64,000 nt of DNA from Glaciihabitans sp. INWT7 (GTDB taxonomy: Bacteria; Actinomycetota; Actinomycetes; Actinomycetales; Microbacteriaceae): contig NZ_CP043653.1 in NCBI RefSeq assembly GCF_014217685.1, forward strand, positions 2,174,419 through 2,238,418, given 5' to 3'. Made by a program: the position numbers and the translations under genes. The notes under the pieces are model-generated. The model had not been told where the DNA came from and made no database searches. It saw nothing but the letters and a program-made list of their open reading frames with translations. How positions within the stretch are numbered: position 1 is the first letter of the stretch; each line of letters begins with the position of its first letter. Of the stretch, positions 56,511 to 64,000 are shown one piece after another.

Positions 56511-56600
56511 CATAACTCCGGCAGATCGCCGGCGGCCGAGCAGGGGTTGCCCGAAACCCGGGAGCCGCCGAAACCTGCCCGGCAGATTGCAGGAGTTATG
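56511..56600. repeat. 90-bp dyad element upstream of mnmA
   Basis: CATAACTCCGGCA (56511-56523) faces TGCAGGAGTTATG (56588-56600), 13 bases with one mismatch. Inside each end GGCAGAT also occurs in direct orientation (56520-56526, 56581-56587). It fills the gap between the lipoprotein gene and mnmA and resembles in layout the element downstream of mnmA. Confidence 0.55.
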
Positions 56601-56645
56601 CAGGATGGCGGGGCGGGGCGGGGCGGGTCGCGCGGTACGAGAGGC

Positions 56646-57188
56646 TCAGCCGGGCAGGTCCGGACTGGCCAGCTGCAGTTGGATCACCGACTGCCCGGAG
56701 ACCCGGGGATCCCCGCTCAGCTGCAGCAGCCAGGAGATGTTCGGCTTGCGATTGCTCGTGAGCGTCACGAGGTGCACCCCCGTCGCGTCATCGGACGACT
56801 GTCGTTCCGTCCATCCGGAGGCTTCGATCTTCTGCACCATCGCCTTCGAGATGGCGACCGGATCGTTGGAGGGGTCGAGCGAGATGATGCGCAGCACTCC
56901 GTAGTACGACCCGGAGGATGCCGTCGCCGGCACGAGCTGGTCGGTACTGTCCACGTGCACGACGATCGACGCGGGCAACAGAGCCACGATGGCATCCGCG
57001 AGTCGCACGGTCTCGGTCTTCGCTGCCTCGCCGGTGAAGTCGTCGGGGAACACGGAGGTGAGAGCCGGATCCGCCGGAACACTCTCGGTCGGGCTCGGAG
57101 TCGGCGCCGGGGACGCGGTACAGCCGGTCATCGCGAGCATCAGTACGAGCAATGCGGCAGCGATCGCCGAAGAGCGTCGCCTAGGCAT
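56646..57188 (-). CDS. hypothetical lipoprotein
   Basis: 180 residues. Basic N-terminus, hydrophobic stretch, then a lipobox MTGC with the cysteine at about residue 22, followed by a Pro/Ser/Thr-rich linker. The mature domain (VRLADAIVALLPASIVVHVD; LQLSGDPRVSGQSVIQLQLA) is not one I recognise. It overlaps the end of the cysteine desulfurase gene by eight bases, so is co-transcribed with it, though no shared function is evident. Confidence 0.8.
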   Translation of the reverse strand: MPRRRSSAIAAALLVLMLAMTGCTASPAPTPSPTESVPADPALTSVFPDDFTGEAAKTETVRLADAIVALLPASIVVHVDSTDQLVPATASSGSYYGVLRIISLDPSNDPVAISKAMVQKIEASGWTERQSSDDATGVHLVTLTSNRKPNISWLLQLSGDPRVSGQSVIQLQLASPDLPG

Positions 57189-58365
57189 CGACGCTGTCGA
57201 CCCGCGCCGCGACATCCCGGTCGTTGAGGCCCGCTCTCGTTGCTCGCTCCACAGCGGCGGGCAGTGCTTGCAGGAACGCGTCGACGTCGGCCTCTGTGGT
57301 GGTGTGCCCGACGGTGATGCGCAGGGCTCCGCGAGCATCGGCCACGCTGAGCCCCATGCCGAGTAGCACGTGGGATGCCTCGGGGATTCCGGCGCGGCAG
57401 GCCGAGCCGGTGCTCACCGACACCCCCGCGGCATCGAGCAGAAACAGGAGGGAGTCGCCCTCGCAGCCGGGGAAGGTGAAGTGGGCGTTGTTGTCGAGGC
57501 GCGCATCGAGATCGGGGTCGCCGCGCAGCACGGCCGACGGCACGGCCGCCCGGACGCCGGCGATGATGCGGTCCCGCAAAGGCGCGAACGAGGTCACCGG
57601 ATGTTGCGCCGCGACCCCGAACGAGATGGCGGCCGGCACATCCTGGGTACCAGACCGCACATCGCGCTGCTGCCCTCCCCCGTGGATCAGCGGCACGACA
57701 ACGGCGGAGCGGTCGAGAACGAGGGCTCCGATGCCGAGCGGTCCGCCGAACTTGTGCGCCGACACCGACAGTGCCGCAAGACCGGTGGCGGCGAAGTCGA
57801 TCGGCACGTGACGGTAGGCGGAGATCGCGTCGGCATGCACCGGAACTCCGTGACGGGCGGCGAGCGCGGCGATCTCAGCGATCGGCTGAACGGTGCCCAC
57901 CTCGTTGTTGGCCCAGAGCAGGGTCACCAGGGCGACGTCGTCATGCTGCTCGAGGAGCTCGGCGAGCTCGTCCACCCGCACGCGGCCCAGTTCGTCGATC
58001 GGCACCCAGTCGATGATGGCGCCTTCGTAACGCTCGAGCCATTCGACGGTGTCGATGGTGGCATGGTGCTCGCCGCGCGGCACGAGGATCCGCGCACGGG
58101 TACCGCTCGCGTTCCGCGCCCAGAACAGCCCCTTCACGGCGAGGTTGACCGACTCCGTTCCGCCGGAGGTGAAGACGACCTCGATCGGATCACAGCCCAG
58201 GGACTCCGCGACGCTCTCCCGAGCCTCCTCGAGCATCCGCTTGGCGTTCTGGCCCTGGGAGTGGATGGAGGAGGGGTTGCCGACGATGCCGAGAGCCTCG
58301 GTGTAGGCCGCGATCGCCTCGGGAAGCATCGGGGTCGTGGCGGCATGGTCGAGATACACGGGCAC
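57181..58365 (-). CDS. cysteine desulfurase
   Basis: 394 residues, PLP-dependent NifS/IscS-like. VYLDHAATTPMLPEAIAAYT opens the protein; the PLP lysine is in SVSAHKFGGPLGIGAL; the persulfide cysteine is in STGSACRAGIPEASHVLL. It takes sulfur from cysteine and hands it to acceptors such as MnmA, encoded nearby on the same strand. Start is GTG 58365 because GGAGG lies eight bases upstream; the extra 13 residues to 58404 are unlikely. Divergent from glgX. Confidence 0.94.
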   Translation of the reverse strand: MPVYLDHAATTPMLPEAIAAYTEALGIVGNPSSIHSQGQNAKRMLEEARESVAESLGCDPIEVVFTSGGTESVNLAVKGLFWARNASGTRARILVPRGEHHATIDTVEWLERYEGAIIDWVPIDELGRVRVDELAELLEQHDDVALVTLLWANNEVGTVQPIAEIAALAARHGVPVHADAISAYRHVPIDFAATGLAALSVSAHKFGGPLGIGALVLDRSAVVVPLIHGGGQQRDVRSGTQDVPAAISFGVAAQHPVTSFAPLRDRIIAGVRAAVPSAVLRGDPDLDARLDNNAHFTFPGCEGDSLLFLLDAAGVSVSTGSACRAGIPEASHVLLGMGLSVADARGALRITVGHTTTEADVDAFLQALPAAVERATRAGLNDRDVAARVDSVDA

Positions 58366-58419
58366 GGATGACACCTCCAGTTGCGCACACGCCGTAACCT
58401 GCACGACTCACGGAGTCTC

Positions 58420-58425
58420 TACTCT
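58420..58425 (+). promoter_or_regulatory. -10 box of glgX, near-leaderless
   Basis: TACTCT at 58420-58425, seven bases before ATG 58433; no ribosome binding site. Confidence 0.4.
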
Positions 58426-58432
58426 AGAACGC

Positions 58433-60523
58433 ATGCCTGTGACCGATCCGACCGTCGACTCGTTGATCTCGACGGTCGCGCCCCTCTCAGATCCGCTGCG
58501 AGACCTCGGCGTGCGCACGACCCCCACCGGCGGCGAGCTGCGGGTCTGGTCGGCCAGTGCCACCGCCATCGAACTCTGCATCTACGGAAGCAAAGATCCG
58601 AATTGGGTCGCCGAGAGCATCCAGTTGCAGAAGGATGACGGCGACGTCTGGTGCGGCACCTCGCCCAACCTTGTGGCCGGCACCCGATACTCACTGCGGG
58701 CGACCGGACCGACCGGACCGACCCACCGCTTCGATCCCGCCATGCACCTCATCGACCCCTACGCCCGCGGCCTTGCCCGCACGGCATCCGGGGACTGGCG
58801 CTCGTACGTGCAAGACGACGATTTCGACTGGAACGGTACCACCAAACCGCAGGTGCCGCTCGACCACACCGTGCTGTACGAAGCGCACGCCCGCGGCATC
58901 TCGAAGCTCAACCCGGCAGTCCCCGAGGAGCTTCGCGGCACCTATGCCGGGCTCGCGCACGACACGGCCATCAGCTATCTCAAGGACCTCGGCGTCACGA
59001 CGATCCAGTTGCTGCCCGTGCACCAGTTCGTGAGCGAACAGCGGCTCATCAAACAGGGCCTCAGCAACTACTGGGGCTACAACACCCTCAACTTCTTCAC
59101 ACCCCACGCGCAATACGCCTCGCGCGAGGCCCAGTTCGGCGGCACCGGCGCGGTGTTGCGCGAGTTCAAGGGCATGGTGAAACTGCTTCACGAAGCCGGC
59201 CTCGAGGTCGTGCTCGACGTGGTCTACAACCACACAGCCGAGGAGGGCAAGGAGGGCCCGACCACGTCCCTTCGCGGCCTCGACAACGCGTCGTACTATC
59301 GCCAGGACGCCAAGGGCAACTACATCGACGTCACCGGATGCGGCAACACCGTGAATTTCGCCCAGCCCGCCGCCCAGCGGCTCGTGCTCGATTCGCTGCG
59401 CTACTGGGCCAACGAGGTGCAGATCGACGGCTTCCGGTTCGACCTCGCTGCGACCCTCGGTCGTGACGAACGCGTGGAGTTCGATCCGCACCATCCGCTC
59501 ATCGAGGCGATAGTCACCGACCCGGAGCTGCAGGGCGTGAAGATGATCGCCGAGCCCTGGGACGTGGGAATGGGCGGCTGGCAGGTCGGCAATTTCCCCG
59601 AGCCGTGGTCGGAGTGGAACGACGACTACCGCGACCGCACCCGCAACTTCTGGCTGACCGACATCGGAGCGGCACGGGCCGACGGTGTCGCCCCGATCGG
59701 GATCGGCCAGCTCGCGTCGAAGCTCTCCGGCTCGAAGGGGGTCTTCGCCCAGGAGCGCGGCCCGCTCGCCTCCGTCAACTTCGTCACCGCGCACGACGGC
59801 TTCACCCTCGCGGACCTCACCGCCTACAACCAGAAGCACAATCTGGGAAATGGCGAGAACAACCGCGACGGCACGGACAACAACCACTCCTTCAACTACG
59901 GCGTCGAGGGGCCGACCCATGACGCGACGATCCTCTCGGCTCGCGAGAAGGCGATCCGCAACCTGCTCGGCACCCTGCTGCTCTCGGCCGGCCTGCCGAT
60001 GATCACGGCCGGCGACGAATTCGGTCGCAGCCAGCGGGGCAACAACAACGCCTACTGTCATGACAGCGAGCTGACATGGCTTCCCTGGGAGCACGAGGAC
60101 TGGCAGGACGAGCTGCTGCTGGTCTCCCAGAAGCTGCTCCGGCTGCGCCGGGCGAACCCGGCTCTGCGGCCGATCCGCTTCGGGATCTTCGGGGAGACCG
60201 TGCCTTCGGCGACCCAGATGGACTGGTTCAACAAAGAGGGACTCTCGATGTCGATCGAGGACTGGGACTCCCCGACGGAACGCACCCTTCAGTACCTGGC
60301 GGCCTCCACTCCCGAGTTCGAGGAATTCAACCGCATCCTGCTCATCGTGCACGGGCTGGAGGCTCCGGAGACGGTCTGCCTGCCCGAGCACGAAGGCGTG
60401 GAATCCTACGAACTGCTCTGGAACAGTGCGGACGACCACGCCGAGGGCGAGACCCACGCCCCCGGCTCGGAATTGACACTGGCCCCCGCTTCGATGCAGT
60501 TGTTCCTCGCACACTCGTCATGA
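58433..60523 (+). CDS. glgX: glycogen debranching enzyme GlgX/TreX-type
   Basis: 696 residues: N-terminal CBM48 domain (GELRVWSASATAIELCIYG), then a GH13 barrel. Regions: EVVLDVVYNHTAEE (region I), DGFRFDLAATLGRD (nucleophile Asp, region II), MIAEPWDVG (acid/base Glu, region III) and FVTAHDGFTLADL (region IV). It hydrolyses alpha-1,6 branches of glycogen or phosphorylase limit dextrin. ATG 58433 is used; upstream codons are unlikely. The stop overlaps the ybaK start (ATGA). Confidence 0.93.
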   Translation: MPVTDPTVDSLISTVAPLSDPLRDLGVRTTPTGGELRVWSASATAIELCIYGSKDPNWVAESIQLQKDDGDVWCGTSPNLVAGTRYSLRATGPTGPTHRFDPAMHLIDPYARGLARTASGDWRSYVQDDDFDWNGTTKPQVPLDHTVLYEAHARGISKLNPAVPEELRGTYAGLAHDTAISYLKDLGVTTIQLLPVHQFVSEQRLIKQGLSNYWGYNTLNFFTPHAQYASREAQFGGTGAVLREFKGMVKLLHEAGLEVVLDVVYNHTAEEGKEGPTTSLRGLDNASYYRQDAKGNYIDVTGCGNTVNFAQPAAQRLVLDSLRYWANEVQIDGFRFDLAATLGRDERVEFDPHHPLIEAIVTDPELQGVKMIAEPWDVGMGGWQVGNFPEPWSEWNDDYRDRTRNFWLTDIGAARADGVAPIGIGQLASKLSGSKGVFAQERGPLASVNFVTAHDGFTLADLTAYNQKHNLGNGENNRDGTDNNHSFNYGVEGPTHDATILSAREKAIRNLLGTLLLSAGLPMITAGDEFGRSQRGNNNAYCHDSELTWLPWEHEDWQDELLLVSQKLLRLRRANPALRPIRFGIFGETVPSATQMDWFNKEGLSMSIEDWDSPTERTLQYLAASTPEFEEFNRILLIVHGLEAPETVCLPEHEGVESYELLWNSADDHAEGETHAPGSELTLAPASMQLFLAHSS

Positions 60524-60993
60524 CCGCGACCCCCGCGACGTCGGCCCTCTCGGCTCTCGGGATCCCGTTCATCGAGCACGAGTATGCCCACGATTCCGCC
60601 AACACCTCATTCGGGCTCGAGGCCGCCGCGGTGCTCGGACTGGAGCCGGAGCGGGTATTCAAGACCCTGCTCGCGGATGTCGATGGCGGCCTCGCCGTCG
60701 CGATCGTGCCGGTCTCGGGCAAACTCGATCTCAAAGCCCTCGCCAGCGCGCTCGGCGCGAAGAAGGCGACGATGGCCGACCCAGCACTGGCCGAGAAGCG
60801 CACGGGCTACGTGGTCGGCGGCATCAGCCCGATCGGTCAGAAGACCGCTCTGCGCACGGTGCTCGACGAGACGGCTGAGCTCTTCGACACGATCTTCGTC
60901 TCCGGTGGCCGCCGCGGCTTCGACCTCGAGCTCGCACCGCAAGACCTGGTGCGCGCGACGGCCGGTTTTCTGGCGCCGATCGCCCGCGCCTGA
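60520..60993 (+). CDS. ybaK: Cys-tRNA(Pro)/Cys-tRNA(Cys) deacylase YbaK-like
   Basis: 157 residues. YbaK/ProX fold: TSALSALGIPFIEHEYAHD, ERVFKTLLADVDGGLAVAIV (conserved K in VFKTL), GAKKATMADP, then RTGYVVGGISPIGQKTALRT. It removes mis-attached cysteine from tRNA(Pro). The ATG overlaps the glgX TGA, so the two are translationally coupled despite unrelated roles. Ends one base from the convergent signal peptidase gene. Confidence 0.93.
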   Translation: MTATPATSALSALGIPFIEHEYAHDSANTSFGLEAAAVLGLEPERVFKTLLADVDGGLAVAIVPVSGKLDLKALASALGAKKATMADPALAEKRTGYVVGGISPIGQKTALRTVLDETAELFDTIFVSGGRRGFDLELAPQDLVRATAGFLAPIARA

Positions 60994-60994
60994 G

Positions 60995-61651
60995 TCACTG
61001 CGCGGCGGGGGGCGAGGATGCCGTGCGGCGCGCCCGCCGGCGCTTCTGCCGACGCGCTGCGGAGATCGCCGTCGCCACCGTGTAGGCCGCGTAGGCGAAG
61101 AGCAGTCCGGCGACCACCGGCACGATCCAGGTCCTGTTCTCCCCATTGACCGCGTTATTGACGTACCCGATGTAGGGCAGCGAATACCAGACCCGGCCCT
61201 TCACCTGTTCGGCGAGGATCTCCCCCGGATCGGGCTGGCTGTTGTTGTCGCCCTTGAACTGGAAGGCGCGGGTGCCGTTGGAATCGTTGTGGATGGCGAT
61301 AATGCGGTGCGTGATCACGCCCGGCTTGCCCGACACGATCTGGTAGGTCGCGACGTCCCCGACCCTCAGCTCGTCGGTTTTCACCGGTACGTCCACGATC
61401 AGGGTGCCCGGCGGAAGTCCCGGAATCATCGAGCTCGTCAGAACGGTGAGCGGGATGCCTCCGGCCACTTTCGGGATGACGACGACCAGCGCCGCGAGCG
61501 CCAGAACGAGAATGAGCACCGCACCGCTCAGCGCGAGGCCGAGGTAATGGCCGAGGCCCTTGTCTCGATCGGCACGACGCGGACCGGAGCGGGGCCGCCG
61601 CGGCGGATCGCCGGCGGCAGATTCGCCGTCGGGGATCGAGTGGTCAGTCAT
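60995..61651 (-). CDS. signal peptidase I, Ser/His (SipW/archaeal) type
   Basis: 218 residues. N-terminal cytoplasmic part, transmembrane helix (about 36-60), catalytic core with S74 in VLTSSMIPGLPP and H115 in GVITHRIIAIH where bacterial-type enzymes carry lysine, RVGDVATYQ, and a second C-terminal helix with an Arg/Lys-rich tail. The Ser/His dyad marks the SipW/ER-archaeal group, which often processes TasA/camelysin-type precursors. The genes upstream encode such precursors. ATG 61651 overlaps the preceding gene by eight bases. Confidence 0.92.
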   Translation of the reverse strand: MTDHSIPDGESAAGDPPRRPRSGPRRADRDKGLGHYLGLALSGAVLILVLALAALVVVIPKVAGGIPLTVLTSSMIPGLPPGTLIVDVPVKTDELRVGDVATYQIVSGKPGVITHRIIAIHNDSNGTRAFQFKGDNNSQPDPGEILAEQVKGRVWYSLPYIGYVNNAVNGENRTWIVPVVAGLLFAYAAYTVATAISAARRQKRRRARRTASSPPAAQ

Positions 61652-62342
61652 CCTCTGATTGTCGCCCACGACGGGCCACGATCAGGAACATCCCCACTCC
61701 GAGCAGCAGACCGCCACCCACGATCAGTGGCACGGGCAGGGAACCTCCCGTGAAGGCGACAGTGCGGAAGCTGCCGGTGTTGGCGAGCAGAGTGCCGTCG
61801 TCGCGGCACGCCGATCCGGAGAACACCCCTGCCGCGGCATCCCGCATCGCCACCATCAGGTCGAGGGATGCCCGGTCCGATTGCGCCACGCTGGCGGTGA
61901 GATCCGCCATGGTGAAGGTGAGTGTGAGTTTCACCGTGTCCCCCGTGGCAATGGACGCGGCGTTGCTCACCACCTCGCAGGGCGAGAGGGTCGAGAGAGC
62001 CTGGGATACCGGCGTCAAACCGGGCACCGAATCGACAGTGCTCAGACTCACCCCCTGGGCGAAAACCGTCGAGGTCGAGTCGAGGTTTCGGATGCTCACC
62101 CGCAGCGCGGCCGCGGAGCCGGAGGGATTCCGGATGTACAGCGAGCGGCTCACGGACTGCCCCGGAATGAGCATCCCGACCCCGTCGAAGAGCCCGCCGT
62201 CGAGTGTCGGGGCGAAGGTCACCCCATCCCGACTCACCAGTACGCTGTCCGTGGCGGCGGACGCCGGGGCGACAGTTCCCCCGAGCACCAGGGCGGATGC
62301 GACGGCGACCATCGCCGCCACTGCTGCGATCCGCGAGCGCAT
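61644..62342 (-). CDS. secreted surface protein with C-terminal membrane anchor
   Basis: 232 residues. Signal peptide (to about APASA, residue 29), beta-rich domain (SVSRSLYIRNPSGSAAALRV, a TasA-like fold is possible), then LLANTGS and AFTGG sorting-like motifs, a hydrophobic segment (VPLIVGGGLLLGVGMFLIVA) and an RRGRQ tail. This is the order of sortase substrates or cell-wall anchored proteins; LAxTG-type motifs fit class E sortases. The stop overlaps the signal peptidase start. The ATG overlaps the lectin-domain gene's stop (TGATG). Confidence 0.78.
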   Translation of the reverse strand: MRSRIAAVAAMVAVASALVLGGTVAPASAATDSVLVSRDGVTFAPTLDGGLFDGVGMLIPGQSVSRSLYIRNPSGSAAALRVSIRNLDSTSTVFAQGVSLSTVDSVPGLTPVSQALSTLSPCEVVSNAASIATGDTVKLTLTFTMADLTASVAQSDRASLDLMVAMRDAAAGVFSGSACRDDGTLLANTGSFRTVAFTGGSLPVPLIVGGGLLLGVGMFLIVARRGRQSEDD

Positions 62343-63652
62343 CACGGCACCTGCGTGAGGGTGAAGGACTGGGTGGCAGTGCCATCGCAGGTGTACTGCT
62401 GCACCTGGGTACCGGCGTTGTTGCTCTTGAGGGTCAGGCACTTCGTGCTGTTGACGCTGGCGACGTGCACCTTCCCGTTGCCCTCGGAGGTGATGTTCCA
62501 GAGTTGGTTGTTGTTGCCCGACCAGTTCCAGGTGATTGCCGACGAGCCATCGGTAGTGCTCGCCCCGCTGATGTCCCAGACGAGATTCGGAGTCGCGGTG
62601 GAGAAGATCTTGTAATCGGCGCCCGACACGTTCACAAACTGCCAGGTCTGGCTGCGACCGGTCTGGCAGGCCAGGGTCACGAGATTGTTCCCGTTCGCGC
62701 CGGGTGAGACGCCACCGTCGATGCACAGGTTCGCAGAGGTGAACTTGATCTGGTAGTTGACCGAGGTGTCGAACGCCGTCGTGGTGACACTCCGTGAAGA
62801 GGATGCCGCCGAGACGTTGTTCGCCGCATCCCGCGCCTTCACCGTGTACGCGTAGGTCGTCCCCCCGGTGAGGCCCGTGTCGGTGTAGGAGACGGCCGGT
62901 GCCGCGACCGAGCCGACGAGTGTGCCGCCGCGGTAGATGTCATAGCTCGTGACGGCGACGTTGTCGGTCGAGGCCGCCCAGGTGAGGGTGGTCCTCGCCG
63001 CGGAGGTCGCGGACGCCGCGGGTCGCCCTGGCGCCCTCGGCGCTACGGTATCGGCCACGGTCTGGGTAGCCGTGGCCGAGGAGGTGCCGTTCCACGAACC
63101 CTGGGAGTAGGTGAGGGTCACCGTCGGAATCGATGCCGGTCCCACCGTCGTGGCATAGCTCGCGGGGATCGTGGTTCGCACGCAGAAGATGTCGACGGCA
63201 CCGACGGGCACGGCGTCTGTCGTCGAGAGCCCGGTGGAGAGCACAGCGCTGCCGGACTGGGCTCCGACGGCGGAGCTCGCGGTGCACTGCGAGGCGGACG
63301 CGACGATCCAGCCGGTGAGGGTCGTCGCGTTAGAGAGCCCGTTCGCGGCGGCCTTCACCTCGACCGTGTAGTTGGCCGGCACATTGCCGGAGTTGGTGAC
63401 TGACACGGCGGCGGTGTCGGAGAGCACCGCGGGCGAGTAGGTCGCGTTCAGGTTGGCGACATCCGCCGGCGTGATGGTGACGGACAGGGTTCCGGCCGAC
63501 ACGGTGCCGCCGAGCGACGATGACGCGGAGGTCCAGACCGCGGCCGCGATGCCGGTGCTGGCGAGAACGAGAAACGCCGTGAGCCCCGCGATGATCGCCC
63601 CGCGTGGCACCCGGATGCGCGTCGCGCGTCGTGGAGCGCCTGGCGTACTCAA
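62342..63652 (-). CDS. SipW-type exported protein with fibronectin III and ricin-B lectin domains
   Basis: 436 residues. The N-terminus (VPRGAIIAGLTAFLVLASTG, then AAAVWTSASSSLGGTVSAGT) is a SipW-dependent signal peptide followed by a TasA/camelysin-like domain (to about 200). Then a fibronectin type III domain (about 205-295, TSYDIYRGGTLVGSV) and a ricin-type beta-trefoil (about 300-436, three QxW-like repeats: SQTWQFVN, NNQLWNIT, TQSFTLTQ). The lectin may bind surface sugars. TTG 63652 overlaps the preceding stop (TTGA); GTG 63610 is an alternative. Coupled to its neighbours on both sides. Confidence 0.82.
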   Translation of the reverse strand: MSTPGAPRRATRIRVPRGAIIAGLTAFLVLASTGIAAAVWTSASSSLGGTVSAGTLSVTITPADVANLNATYSPAVLSDTAAVSVTNSGNVPANYTVEVKAAANGLSNATTLTGWIVASASQCTASSAVGAQSGSAVLSTGLSTTDAVPVGAVDIFCVRTTIPASYATTVGPASIPTVTLTYSQGSWNGTSSATATQTVADTVAPRAPGRPAASATSAARTTLTWAASTDNVAVTSYDIYRGGTLVGSVAAPAVSYTDTGLTGGTTYAYTVKARDAANNVSAASSSRSVTTTAFDTSVNYQIKFTSANLCIDGGVSPGANGNNLVTLACQTGRSQTWQFVNVSGADYKIFSTATPNLVWDISGASTTDGSSAITWNWSGNNNQLWNITSEGNGKVHVASVNSTKCLTLKSNNAGTQVQQYTCDGTATQSFTLTQVP

Positions 63653-64000
63653 TTCTGGATCCCGTCGATGGTGGCCGTGAAGTTCAGAGCGCTCTGCCCC
63701 TGCGCGGAGTTCGCGGGTGAACCCGAGAACTTCACGGAGACGCAGAGGACCGACGACTGGCCGACGGGGAGTGCTGTTCCGATGGTAGCAACCGAGGGGG
63801 CCGCGAAGGTGCTGTAGACCCAGGCGGAGGTCACTGTTCCCGCGCTGCAGTTCGCCGCGGTCGATGCCGTGGCGAATCCGAAGCTGAGTGACTGCGTGAA
63901 CGCGTTGGAGGTCGGCACTACGAGGCCGCTGGTGCGAAGGGTGAGGGGGATCGTTCCCGTGTTGGTCAGCACGGCCGAACCGTAGAGCACCTCGCCCGGG
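63649..64000 (-). CDS. exported TasA/SipW-type protein, N-terminus cut by window edge
   Basis: 117 residues visible, the frame continuing past base 64000. Segments such as VLTNTGTIPLTLRTSGLVVP and CVSVKFSGSPANSAQGQSAL match the C-terminal beta-sandwich of TasA/camelysin-like secreted proteins (LxNTGT is characteristic). The stop overlaps the TTG of the lectin-domain gene. It is the first visible gene of a four-gene exported-protein operon. Confidence 0.75.
   Translation of the reverse strand, partial: PGEVLYGSAVLTNTGTIPLTLRTSGLVVPTSNAFTQSLSFGFATASTAANCSAGTVTSAWVYSTFAAPSVATIGTALPVGQSSVLCVSVKFSGSPANSAQGQSALNFTATIDGIQN

Noticed and set aside
58691-60514. 607-codon open frame opposite glgX
   Set aside because: Antisense shadow of a GH13 enzyme with all four conserved regions.

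Overview
The window is GC-rich, densely coding actinobacterial chromosome. The gene content points to Microbacteriaceae (a Leifsonia/Cryobacterium-like relative): a DUF7882 protein, the GatCAB amidotransferase, a family-typical LigA with a basic insertion before its helix-hairpin-helix region, many leaderless genes, and a proton-pump type rhodopsin. I see no transposase, phage gene, CRISPR array, rRNA or tRNA gene.

Layout. 1-5000: a class F sortase (cut by the left edge) coupled to a DUF4397 secreted protein; a regulator/hydrolase pair; then a stress module of CsbD facing an ECF sigma factor, an Asp23/Gls24 protein and a small partner. 5000-12300: CPA1 sodium/proton antiporter, acyl-CoA synthetase, DUF427, CarD, SDR and sugar-porter MFS. 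12286-18140: a Pls/PosA-type single-module non-ribosomal peptide synthetase with an M1 peptidase coupled to its 3' end and a phosphopantetheinyl transferase beyond, which together look like a poly- or oligo-amino-acid locus; the synthetase frame is broken by one base. 18399-20636: a polysialyltransferase-like gene followed by two pairs of tiny paralogous genes. 20847-23769: drug-efflux MFS, DUF7882 and rhodopsin. 24060-41857: mostly oxidoreductases, hydrolases and efflux pumps (patatin, AKR, two MDR reductases, MATE, MFS, NYN-LOTUS, serine hydrolase, metallophosphoesterase, S9 peptidase) plus a PLP decarboxylase with a one-base insertion in a G7 tract. 42005-45726: YidC/DUF6412, PadR and ABC-F. 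45868-58365: housekeeping RNA/DNA genes (gatB, gatA, gatC, ligA, mnmA, cysteine desulfurase). 58433-60993: glgX and ybaK. 60995-64000: a SipW-like signal peptidase with three secreted proteins, the last cut by the right edge.

How genes work together. Cysteine desulfurase and MnmA supply the sulfur and the transferase for 2-thiouridine at tRNA position 34. GatC, GatA and GatB form one enzyme, but here an EamA transporter and a CGNR regulator lie between gatA and gatB. The Pls synthetase needs a phosphopantetheinyl transferase to prime its carrier domain, and one lies at the end of its locus. The signal peptidase has a Ser/His dyad and probably processes the neighbouring SipW-type precursors.

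Two patterns stand out. About a dozen genes have a TANNNT-like box ending 6-7 bases before the start codon, so they are probably transcribed without leaders. The two single-base frameshifts both lie next to G runs, so sequencing error must be excluded before either gene is called dead.
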